From the NCBI RefSeq assembly GCF_049994355.1, contig NZ_CP188257.1:1488001-1552000 (forward strand): a stretch of 64,000 bases of DNA. Direction: 5' to 3'. This stretch comes from Angustibacter sp049994355 (lineage in GTDB: Bacteria > Actinomycetota > Actinomycetes > Actinomycetales > Angustibacteraceae). A program made the translations under genes and the position numbers. Under the pieces are notes generated by a model that did no database searches, was not told the DNA's origin, and saw only the letters and a program-made list of their open reading frames with translations. This document shows positions 57,384-64,000 of the stretch, one piece after another (position 1 is the stretch's first letter; each line of letters starts with the position of its first letter).

Positions 57384-58925
57384 ATGTGCCCGACACCTGA
57401 CCTCCCTCGCAGAACGGTTCTCAGAGGGATCGGCCTGAGTGCCCTTGGCGTGGGGGTCGCAACGGGTTTGCCGTCCGCTCCTGCTTCCCGTCGTCACGTC
57501 GAAGCGCGCTCAGCCCCGTCACCAGACTGGGCAACGCTGCGCTCTCACCTGGTGGGCCCGCTCTACGTGCAGGGGGACAACGGGTACGCCCCCTACGCCC
57601 ACGGAAGCAACGCCCGGTTCAACGGGTTGTTCCCGGCGGCCGTCTCGCTTTGCGCCGGCGGGGCAGATGTCGCGGCGTGCATCGCCTTCGCGCAAATGTC
57701 CGGCATCAGGTTCGCGATCAGGTCGGGCGGACACTCATACACGGGTTGGTCAACATGTCCCGGTCTCGTACTCGATCTGCGGCTGATGGCATCGGTCGCC
57801 GTCGACACGACTGCCAGGGTGGCGCGCATCGGGGCCGGGGCGCGGCTCATCGACATCTACCAGGCCGTCTCTGCCAAGGGGCTGGCGGTGGGCGGCGGCA
57901 CGTGCTCTGACGTCGGAGTCTCCGGGCTGATTCTTGGTGGTGGCATCGGCGTTATGTCCCGATCGTGGGGACTGACACTGGACAGCCTGCTCGGTGCCGA
58001 CGTGGTCTACCCGGACGGCGGGCTTCGTCGGGTCGATGACACCCACGACCCTGACCTCTTCTGGGCACTTCGAGGGGGAGGCGGCGGCTCGTTCGGAGCG
58101 GTCACGTCCTTCGACGTGGCCCTGCGGCCAGCACCGTCGGTAGCGATGTACAGCCTCACCTTCGCGTGGCAGGCGGCGGCTGGCGTCATCGACGCCTGGC
58201 AACATTGGGCACCTGTGGCGGACCCGCGGCTCTCGTCGTTCGCACACCTCTACGCAACGAACCCGACGCACTCCCGGACATGCGAGGTGGTTGGCACCTG
58301 GACTGGGCCGGCGGCACAGTTGACCCCCATACTCAACGGCTTCGTGACCAGCACGCGGGCGACACCGACGAAACGTTCGCTACAGAAGAAGACGTACATG
58401 GGGGCGATGCTCGCCGAGGCTGGCTGCACGTCCTACGAAGCGTGTCAGCCCTCTGGTCCAGCGATCCAGCAGCGTGGTCCCTTTGCCGCGACCTCGGGGA
58501 TCCTCAGCCAGCCTCTGCCGCCGAGCGGCATACAGACCATGCTGGACCGGGTGTCCGCTGGTCTGAACGTGCCGAACATGCGCAGAGCTAGCGCTTCGCT
58601 CGACGCCTTGGGCGGTGCGGTGGCACGGGTGCCAGTCGCCGACACCGCGTTTGTTCATCGGTCAGCGATCGCCGACGTGCAGTACCGCGCTAATTGGGAT
58701 TCGGCGACAAGCGACCCAGCGCCCATGGACGCCTATGTGCGCGACATGCGCGACTCGATGTACTCCTGGTGCGGCGTCGGCGCGTACGTCAACTACCTCA
58801 GCGCGGACATCAAGTACTACGGCGCCGCGTACTGGGGGACCAACTACCCGCGGCTCCGCTCGATCAAGAAGGCGTTCGACCCCGGCAACGTGTTCAGCTT
58901 TCCGCAGTCCGTGCAGCCTGCTTGA
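57384..58925 (+). CDS. Tat-exported FAD-linked oxidase (berberine bridge enzyme type)
   Basis: This 513-residue protein has a twin-arginine signal (PDLPRRTVLRGIGLSALGVG). H117 in RSGGHSYTGWS and C174 in VGGGTCSDVGVSG occupy the positions for bicovalent FAD attachment in BBE-type oxidases. The C-terminal BBE domain contains YVNYLSADIKYYGAAYWGTN, then YPRLRSIKKAFDPGNVFSFP. Relatives oxidise sugars, alkaloids or polyketides with O2. The ATG at 57384 follows AGGGGGA. Codon usage is somewhat less GC-biased here than in the neighbours, which may indicate later acquisition. Confidence 0.93.
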   Translation: MCPTPDLPRRTVLRGIGLSALGVGVATGLPSAPASRRHVEARSAPSPDWATLRSHLVGPLYVQGDNGYAPYAHGSNARFNGLFPAAVSLCAGGADVAACIAFAQMSGIRFAIRSGGHSYTGWSTCPGLVLDLRLMASVAVDTTARVARIGAGARLIDIYQAVSAKGLAVGGGTCSDVGVSGLILGGGIGVMSRSWGLTLDSLLGADVVYPDGGLRRVDDTHDPDLFWALRGGGGGSFGAVTSFDVALRPAPSVAMYSLTFAWQAAAGVIDAWQHWAPVADPRLSSFAHLYATNPTHSRTCEVVGTWTGPAAQLTPILNGFVTSTRATPTKRSLQKKTYMGAMLAEAGCTSYEACQPSGPAIQQRGPFAATSGILSQPLPPSGIQTMLDRVSAGLNVPNMRRASASLDALGGAVARVPVADTAFVHRSAIADVQYRANWDSATSDPAPMDAYVRDMRDSMYSWCGVGAYVNYLSADIKYYGAAYWGTNYPRLRSIKKAFDPGNVFSFPQSVQPA

Positions 58926-58933
58926 GGTGTCGA

Positions 58934-59261
58934 CTATGCCGCGGCCTCAACCTGTCCGAGCTGCTCGACCGTGGCCTCGATGCGCTCCAGGCTCCAGAGC
59001 AGGTCCGCCGGGAGCGCCGCTCGAACCGCTCGCCCTCCCGGTCCAGGTACATGTCCAGCAGTTCCTTGTCCACCAGCGGTCGTGTCGCCGCGTTGTTTCG
59101 CACCACCCGGCGACCCCCGGCGTCGTAGTGCGGCGCCATCGTGGGCCTGGTGCAGGTTGCCTGGCAGCCCGACGATCTGCCCCGACACGAGGCCGGTCGC
59201 CGGGTCCTCCACCTCGTCCACGCCGACCAGCACGGTGACGGATCGCCGCGTTTCCGGGCAA
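58934..59261 (-). pseudogene. Decayed reading frame of unknown family
   Basis: In two overlapping minus-strand frames, protein-like sequence switches frame. One frame reads VTVLVGVDEVEDPATGLVSG and then GNLHQAHDG. A second continues APHYDAGGRRVVRNNAATRP and LVDKELLDMYLDREGERF. The first frame resumes LPADLLWSLERIEATVEQLG before TAG. Two single-base shifts would restore one small protein of about 100 residues. I do not recognise it. It fills most of the gap between the oxidase gene and tRNA-Gly. Confidence 0.4.
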
Positions 59262-59390
59262 CTCCGCGGGCCAGTGGCTGACCTGTGGCTTTGGTCCCTC
59301 CGGACCATCCTCGACCGATCCCGGTCCAGAGCCACCAGTTCCCGCGTTTGCCCAGGTGAGAGGGCCTGCCCTCCCACCTACGACCTATGG

Positions 59391-59461
59391 AGCGGGTGAC
59401 GGGAATCGAACCCGCGTAGCCAGTTTGGAAGACTGGGGCTCTACCATTGAGCTACACCCGC
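59391..59461 (-). tRNA. tRNA-Gly (anticodon TCC)
   Basis: The minus strand reads GCGGGTG at the 5' end and CACCCGC at the 3' end of the acceptor stem, with discriminator T. The D arm is AGCTCAATGGTAGAGC. The anticodon loop in CCAGTCTTCCAAACTGG gives TCC, and the T arm is CGGGTTCGATTCCCG. It is 71 nt with no encoded CCA. Confidence 0.96.
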
Positions 59462-59575
59462 GCGATGCCCCCGCCCAGCCGTGCCAGGTCGAGGGACCGC
59501 GCACAGACTACCGGCCCGGCGAGCGCCGACGCACAGGTGCCCCGGGACGTCGGATGCGAAGCAAGGTTGGGGCCG

Positions 59576-59778
59576 ATGAGCTCTGACGAGCGGGTCGAGC
59601 GGGCCCGGCAGATCCAAAGGGACGCCGTTTTCAGCGCGGACCTCACCGCGTTCGCGGAGGCCGAGGCACAGGCCGAGCGAACGGCGCGGACCGTGTCGTC
59701 ACACAGGTCCAGGAGGCTCGCGGGTCGCGGTGACCTTGGGCGGGACGTCGTCCCGGGTCAAGTAGGATGCGGGCACCA
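59576..59778 (+). other. Gap between the tRNAs with a weak helical open frame
   Basis: The spacer from 59462 holds no recognised gene. An ATG at 59576 opens MSSDERVERARQIQRDAVFS, continuing ADLTAFAEAEAQAERTAR, which looks like a helical small protein. The frame then runs through tRNA-Pro before stopping at 59860, so any gene is truncated or unreal. It could be a remnant cut at the tRNA. Confidence 0.3.
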
Positions 59779-59852
59779 CGGGCTGTGGCGCAGCTTGGTA
59801 GCGCGCTTCGTTTGGGACGAAGATGTCGCAGGTTCAAATCCTGTCAGCCCGA
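59779..59852 (+). tRNA. tRNA-Pro (anticodon TGG)
   Basis: The acceptor stem is CGGGCTG/CAGCCCG with discriminator A. The D arm is GCGCAGCTTGGTAGCGC. The anticodon stem-loop CTTCGTTTGGGACGAAG has anticodon TGG, and the T arm is GCAGGTTCAAATCCTGT. It is 74 nt, no CCA. A T5 run directly follows (59854-59858) and can act as terminator. Confidence 0.97.
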
Positions 59853-59860
59853 CTTTTTGA

Positions 59861-61909
59861 TCAGTTCCTCGTGGTGGCCTGCAATTGGCTGCGGATCAAG
59901 CGGGTCCCGTTTCCCAGGTCGCGCACTGCCTCGTCCACCAGGTCCTGCGCCGGTACCCGACGTCCGTACATCACCCGCTCGGCCGTCACGAACGCCCGAG
60001 GCGGCACCTCGGGCACCCGCCTGGCCAGCTCGGCGAGCGTCTCGGCCGGTGGCGATGGCCGGCCGGCCTCCTGCAAGGCTCGGCACAGCTCGTCCAGTGC
60101 GATGCACACCGTCCACGCCAACGGGTCCATCGAGCCCCGGGCGACCGGCACGGCAAGTGCACGTGCGCGGCGTCGACGTCCGACGAGCAGAACGATCCCC
60201 GCGACCGCGCCGCCGAGCAGCAGCAGTCCACCGGCGACCAGCCAACGGGTGCGGGTGGACGACATCACCTTGTGCACCGCGTCCATCAGCGGGTTGCTGG
60301 CGGCTGCGCCGGTGGAGGGGGTGCCGCCGGGCGTCGGGTCCGAGGTCAGCCAGCCGGAGCCGGGCTGCCACACCTCGACCCAGGCGTGCGCGTCCTTGCC
60401 GCGCAACACCCGGACGTCGCCCTGGACACTGCCGAAGGCGTAGCCGGTGGCCATCCTGGACGGCACGCCGAGGCTGCGCAGGAGCACGACCTCCGCCGCG
60501 GCGAACTGCTCGCAGAACCCCGTCCTCGCATCGAACAGGAAGTGGTCGACCGCGTCCTGGCCCGGCGGTGGCACGGGGGAGTCCAACCGGTACGGGTACG
60601 TGCTGGACAGGTAGTGCTCGACCATCGCGACCTGCTCGCCGCGCGTCGTCGCCCCGCCGGTCACCTGCGTCGCCAGGGCACGGGTTCGTGCCGTGACCGA
60701 CGGCGGCAACTGGAGCCAGTCGCCCGGTGGGGACTGCGCCGCAGCCGCGGAGCTGACGGCGGGACCCGGCTCGTCCGTGGCGCTTGCCGCGGGGGTCCAG
60801 GCGACGGAGTAGCCGAACGAGGTCCCGGCGGTTCCGGCGGCGTAGACGAGGCTGCCGTTCGCCACGACCACCTGGCTGCCCTGGTCGGTCCGCACGCTCT
60901 CCGCCTGACCAGGGACGAGCAGGAAGCCGCTGGCCGGAGCCAGCATCGTCACCCGGTCCTCGTGAACCGGCCGTCCGCGCAGCGAGGGGTCGGCGGCGTC
61001 CGCCAACGCCGCAGCGATCAGGTACTGCCCGGACTGGGCCGGCACCGCCGTTGCGGAGATCGAACCGCGGGTCGCTCGCCAGGTGACCCCGTCGTACCGG
61101 GACAACGTCCCCGAGCGCCAGTACAGGGCGCTGGCCGCCGGGACGTGCGCGACCGGCGTCGAAGGCAGCTCGCCCCGGTTGCGCATGTCCAGCTCGCCAC
61201 CCAGGTAGCTCGACGCACTGCGCTGCTGCGTCTGGGGCGGCTGCTTGCCGGCCAACCGGGACAGTGCCTGCATCCGCTGCGCCGCCGATCCCTGCGGAGT
61301 CGGCATCAGCAGGGCGGCGACGAGGGCGGCCAGCAGGGAGACGCCCACGGCGACGGCGATCGGGCCGGCGACGCGACGGCCCGCCCCCTGGGTCTGGCTG
61401 GCCCGTGCCCGGGCATGAGCGCCGTCCGGGTGGGCCGATCGCCGGACGGCCAGCGCCAGCGTGCTGACCGCCGCCACCCACCCCACCAGCCAGGGGGCGG
61501 TCAGCGCCGGGGCGGGCGCCAGGCCGCCGGGCAGCAGCATCAGGGCGAGAGCCAGCAGCGCGGTGACGCACAGCTCGCGCAGCGTGTCGGCGGCCAGCTG
61601 CGCGGTGACCATCAGCCACAGCGTGGCGAAGGCCAGGCTCGTGCTGCCCATGCCGGAGCTCGCCAGGCAGACCCCCGCGGCGACCAGCAGGCTGGCGAAA
61701 CCGAGCGTCGTGCGCAGCATGCGGTGCCCGCCGTGAGCCGCCGCGAGCGCGACAACGACCAGCGCGAGCGCCGTCCCGCCCACCGCCGTCCACGGCACCA
61801 GCTGCGCGACGCCGACGGACGCCGCGGCAGCCAGCTCCAGCGCCAGTACGCAGCCGCGCAGGGGCAGGTCGCGGACGCTGTCCGCGGTGGCACCTCGCTG
61901 GCTGCTCAT
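59861..61909 (-). CDS. Transglutaminase-like membrane protein (TgpA family)
   Basis: This 682-residue protein has about six to seven membrane helices in the first 210 residues. A large outer domain contains the transglutaminase core: Cys in TGFCEQFAAAEVVLLRSLGV, His in DAHAWVEVW and Asp in WLTSDPTPGG. One more helix (about 570-592) and a cytosolic tail with a DUF4129-like helix follow. TgpA-type proteins accompany MoxR and DUF58 genes. The ATG at 61909 overlaps the DUF58 stop by 4 bp. The gene ends eight bases from tRNA-Pro. Its exact substrate is unknown in Actinobacteria. Confidence 0.93.
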   Translation of the reverse strand: MSSQRGATADSVRDLPLRGCVLALELAAAASVGVAQLVPWTAVGGTALALVVVALAAAHGGHRMLRTTLGFASLLVAAGVCLASSGMGSTSLAFATLWLMVTAQLAADTLRELCVTALLALALMLLPGGLAPAPALTAPWLVGWVAAVSTLALAVRRSAHPDGAHARARASQTQGAGRRVAGPIAVAVGVSLLAALVAALLMPTPQGSAAQRMQALSRLAGKQPPQTQQRSASSYLGGELDMRNRGELPSTPVAHVPAASALYWRSGTLSRYDGVTWRATRGSISATAVPAQSGQYLIAAALADAADPSLRGRPVHEDRVTMLAPASGFLLVPGQAESVRTDQGSQVVVANGSLVYAAGTAGTSFGYSVAWTPAASATDEPGPAVSSAAAAQSPPGDWLQLPPSVTARTRALATQVTGGATTRGEQVAMVEHYLSSTYPYRLDSPVPPPGQDAVDHFLFDARTGFCEQFAAAEVVLLRSLGVPSRMATGYAFGSVQGDVRVLRGKDAHAWVEVWQPGSGWLTSDPTPGGTPSTGAAASNPLMDAVHKVMSSTRTRWLVAGGLLLLGGAVAGIVLLVGRRRRARALAVPVARGSMDPLAWTVCIALDELCRALQEAGRPSPPAETLAELARRVPEVPPRAFVTAERVMYGRRVPAQDLVDEAVRDLGNGTRLIRSQLQATTRN

Positions 61910-62982
61910 CGCTGCACCGGCACCCGACCGACCGGCACCAGACCGACCGACACCCGCACGCCCTGTCGAGCGGCGTGGTGGGTGAGCTCGTCCAGCCATC
62001 CGGCCGGGGTGGACTCGGAAGCGACCACGGTGAGTGCGTCGGTGTTCTCGGGCAACGACTCCAGGACGAGTGCGCCGCTCGGCACCGCCAGCGTGGCGAT
62101 CCGGGCGAACCAGTCCTCGACGCCCTGCGGTGCGGCGTCCGGCTCCTCGTAGCGGGTGCCGTCAGCCCGCCAGGCCAGCGCGTTGACGTCATGGCCGCGA
62201 CGCACCTGGTCCGCCCAGGTGGCCGCCGCGGTGGCCAGTGCCGCCTCGTCGGCGGGGCCGGCCGGTGTCCCGACCAGCACGAGGACCCAGCGGGTGGGCA
62301 GGTCCGGCACGTCTCGCTCCACGACGACCAGGCGGCCACGCCGAGCGGAGGCGCGCCAGTGCACCGCGCGCCGGTCCTCGCCGGTGCGCCAGGGCCGCAG
62401 CCCGGCGAGCTCCTCGGTGCCGGTCACCGACGCACGGGCGCGAGCCGTCGTCCGCACGCTGGACAGCACCGGGGTTGTCGCCTCGGCGGCCGCGGGGACG
62501 ACCAGCAGCTCTCGATCGTCCTGCCAGGTTCGCCGGGTGCGGACCAGCCCGAACGGGTCGGTGAGTGAGCAGGAGACCACCGAACCGCGGTACACGCCCC
62601 GAACCAAGGTGGTCGGGGTGAGCCGGGCCGGGGCCACGTCGGAAGGGTGGACCGCGTCGACGTCCACCAGCAGCTCGCCGGCGACGCCGGCCAGTGCCAG
62701 CGTGAACCGGGTTGGTGGCAGTACCCGGCGTCCGTCGTTGTGCACGTGCAGCTCGAGCCGGACCGGCTCGCCGGCTCGGCTCCGCCGCGCACCGCCGATA
62801 CAGATGCGCACGGCGGACAGGTCCGGACGCATCAGGTGCCCGGTGAGCGCGAGCCCTGCCACGGCGGCGGCGCCGAGGACCAGCCAGCGGTTCGCCGTCA
62901 GCATGTACAGCAGCTGAAGCACTCCGGCCACCGCGACCAGCGCGCCGCTGAGTGCCGTCGGCTTATACGGCGGCCGGCTCAC
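61906..62982 (-). CDS. DUF58 protein (von Willebrand A-like, MoxR partner)
   Basis: This 358-residue protein has two N-terminal membrane helices (about residues 10-30 and 33-50) and a beta-rich middle. The DUF58 hallmark lies near residue 215: ELAGLRPWRTGEDRRAVHWR followed by ASARRGRLVVVE. GTG 62982 overlaps the moxR stop, and its own stop overlaps the transglutaminase start, making a tightly coupled operon. DUF58 proteins are thought to be acted on by MoxR ATPases during assembly or metal insertion of membrane-associated complexes. Confidence 0.93.
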   Translation of the reverse strand: MSRPPYKPTALSGALVAVAGVLQLLYMLTANRWLVLGAAAVAGLALTGHLMRPDLSAVRICIGGARRSRAGEPVRLELHVHNDGRRVLPPTRFTLALAGVAGELLVDVDAVHPSDVAPARLTPTTLVRGVYRGSVVSCSLTDPFGLVRTRRTWQDDRELLVVPAAAEATTPVLSSVRTTARARASVTGTEELAGLRPWRTGEDRRAVHWRASARRGRLVVVERDVPDLPTRWVLVLVGTPAGPADEAALATAAATWADQVRRGHDVNALAWRADGTRYEEPDAAPQGVEDWFARIATLAVPSGALVLESLPENTDALTVVASESTPAGWLDELTHHAARQGVRVSVGLVPVGRVPVQR

Positions 62983-63980
62983 GTGCCGAGCGGGACCGGT
63001 ACCCGAGCCAGCAGGTCCGCCACGACGCGCTGGGCGGCGTCGCGGGGTGCGGCCGTCGCGCCGTGCAGCACGATCCGGTGGGCCAAGACTGACACGGCGA
63101 CCGCCTTGGTGTCGTCCGGAGTGACGTAGTCACGCCCGGCCAGGGCGGCCCGGGCCTGGGCGGCGCGGACGAGAGCGAGCGCGGCTCGCGAGCTGGCGCC
63201 CTGCGCCACCTGCTGGTGCGAGCGGGTGGCCCGCACGACGGCGACCGCGTGGGCCATCGCCGGCTCGGCCACGTGCAAGGTGCGGACGGCTGCCCTGGCC
63301 TGACGCAGGTCGGCCAGGGTGACGACGGGGGAGACGTTCTGCACCGTCGGCCCTACGAGCTGCTCGCGAACGACGGCCATCTCGGTATGCAGGTCCAGCT
63401 CGCCCGCGCCGACCCGCAGTGCGAAGCGGTCCAGCTCGCCTTCGGGCAGCGCGAACGTGCCGTGCTGGTCGGACGGGTTCTGCGTGCCGATCGCGAAGAA
63501 CGGGTCGGGCAGCTCGTGCCGGACGCCGTCGCTGGTCACGGCGCCTTCGTCGAGGGCCTCCATGAGAGCGGACTGGGTGCGCGGCGCCGCGCGGTTGAGC
63601 TCGTCGACCAGGAACACGTTGGCGAAGACCGGTCCGGGCACGAAGCGCAAGCCACCCTGCTGGTCGTCCCAGACCCCGGAGCCGGTGACGTCGGCCGGCA
63701 TCAGGTCGGCCGTTCCCTGGACCCTGGCGAACGAGCCGCCGACCGCCCGGGCGACAGCCTTGGCGAGCGTGGTCTTGCCGGTGCCGGGCAGGTCCTCGAC
63801 CAGCACGTGGCCGCCGGAAAGCAGGGCGCACACCACGAGCCCGACGGTGTTCTCCGACCCCCGCACCACGCCGTTGACCGCCTGGATCATGCGCACGCCG
63901 ACCCCGTGCGGGTCGCCGGGAAGGGCGGACGGCGCGCGGCCGGACTGACCGGCCAGCTCGGACGTTGGAGCGCTGCTCAC
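62979..63980 (-). CDS. MoxR-family AAA+ ATPase
   Basis: This 333-residue AAA+ chaperone-like ATPase has Walker A LPGTGKTTLAKAVARAVGG near residue 64, VFLVDELNRAAPRTQSALME (Walker B and following) and FFAIGTQNPSDQHGTFALPE with sensor 1. The helix-2-insert family features match MoxR. The GTG at 63980 follows GAGAGG, so the gene is complete in the window. It heads the moxR-DUF58-tgpA operon. Confidence 0.95.
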   Translation of the reverse strand: MSSAPTSELAGQSGRAPSALPGDPHGVGVRMIQAVNGVVRGSENTVGLVVCALLSGGHVLVEDLPGTGKTTLAKAVARAVGGSFARVQGTADLMPADVTGSGVWDDQQGGLRFVPGPVFANVFLVDELNRAAPRTQSALMEALDEGAVTSDGVRHELPDPFFAIGTQNPSDQHGTFALPEGELDRFALRVGAGELDLHTEMAVVREQLVGPTVQNVSPVVTLADLRQARAAVRTLHVAEPAMAHAVAVVRATRSHQQVAQGASSRAALALVRAAQARAALAGRDYVTPDDTKAVAVSVLAHRIVLHGATAAPRDAAQRVVADLLARVPVPLGT

Positions 63981-64000
63981 GGGCGGACCTCTCGACAGAC

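Noticed and set aside
59844..62339. An 831-residue minus-strand frame across the transglutaminase and DUF58 genes
   Set aside because: The other frame carries all conserved transglutaminase and DUF58 motifs and 4-bp gene overlaps. This frame is Arg/Ala/Gly-rich shadow.

Overview
The window is GC-rich DNA (roughly 70% G+C by eye) with many GTG starts, 1- to 8-bp start/stop overlaps, and several leaderless starts in which a TANNNT box lies 6-7 bases before the start codon. The gene set fits a mycothiol-using Actinomycetota chromosome: an Rv2466c-type DsbA-fold protein, an Eis-like acetyltransferase, GlbO, a SigE-family sigma factor, EttA, and MoxR/DUF58/TgpA. I cannot place the genus. Nothing here looks like a prophage, integrative element, insertion sequence or CRISPR array.

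Layout. 0-3.6 kb: the end of a dynamin-like GTPase, an SSB paralogue and ettA. 3.6-5.8 kb: a fasciclin-domain secreted protein divergent from an ECF sigma/anti-sigma pair, with one concentric inverted-repeat promoter region between them. 5.8-6.4 kb: a secreted NlpC/P60 hydrolase behind a probable c-di-AMP (ydaO) riboswitch. 6.6-17.8 kb: lipid and acyl-CoA catabolism. A TetR regulator and TesB thioesterase diverge from an acyl-CoA dehydrogenase/SDR/quinone reductase/SDR operon. After a secreted glycoamylase-like protein comes an APH-type kinase/hydrolase/acyl-CoA dehydrogenase operon resembling the modules of ACAD10/11, then a hot-dog thioesterase. 17.8-23.1 kb: membrane and secreted proteins and an ABC exporter with a LolA/RseB-like protein. 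23.1-28.2 kb: a sigma factor carrying its own C-terminal zinc-binding anti-sigma-like tail and preceded by a 42-codon leader ORF, a secreted beta-propeller, a KAP-type membrane NTPase and a lipoprotein.

28.2-39.2 kb: an alpha-glucosidase under a LacI-type operator, GlbO, a SigE-family sigma with a membrane partner, an SDR-DUF2867 protein, MscS, prolyl oligopeptidase and MalQ. 39.2-51.7 kb: PepN, the DsbA-fold protein, RpiB, an Eis-like GNAT, a VOC protein, a SpoIIE-type phosphatase, an alanine-racemase-fold enzyme, a sugar-lactone oxidase, DUF4395, LtrA, a GNAT and a PPOX protein. 51.8-58.9 kb: a Tat-exported beta-helix protein with a LacI-type operator, a frameshifted metallo-beta-lactamase-fold gene, DinB, a hydrolase/TetR divergent pair with a double GTAAC-N3-GTTAC operator, and a Tat-exported berberine-bridge-type oxidase. 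58.9-64 kb: a decayed reading frame, tRNA-Gly(TCC), tRNA-Pro(TGG), and a moxR-DUF58-transglutaminase operon.

Four signals stand out. First, two unrelated genes (ettA and the SpoIIE-type phosphatase) end in five tandem copies of the DNA around their own stop codon. The units are 13 and 14 bp, so stops appear in all three frames. Second, the sigma/fasciclin promoter region is symmetrical and puts the same ECF-type promoter on both strands. Third, one polypeptide combines an ECF sigma factor with a zinc-finger anti-sigma-like domain. Fourth, three intergenic spacers share a 22-bp repeat built into hairpin terminators at the 3' ends of minus-strand genes.
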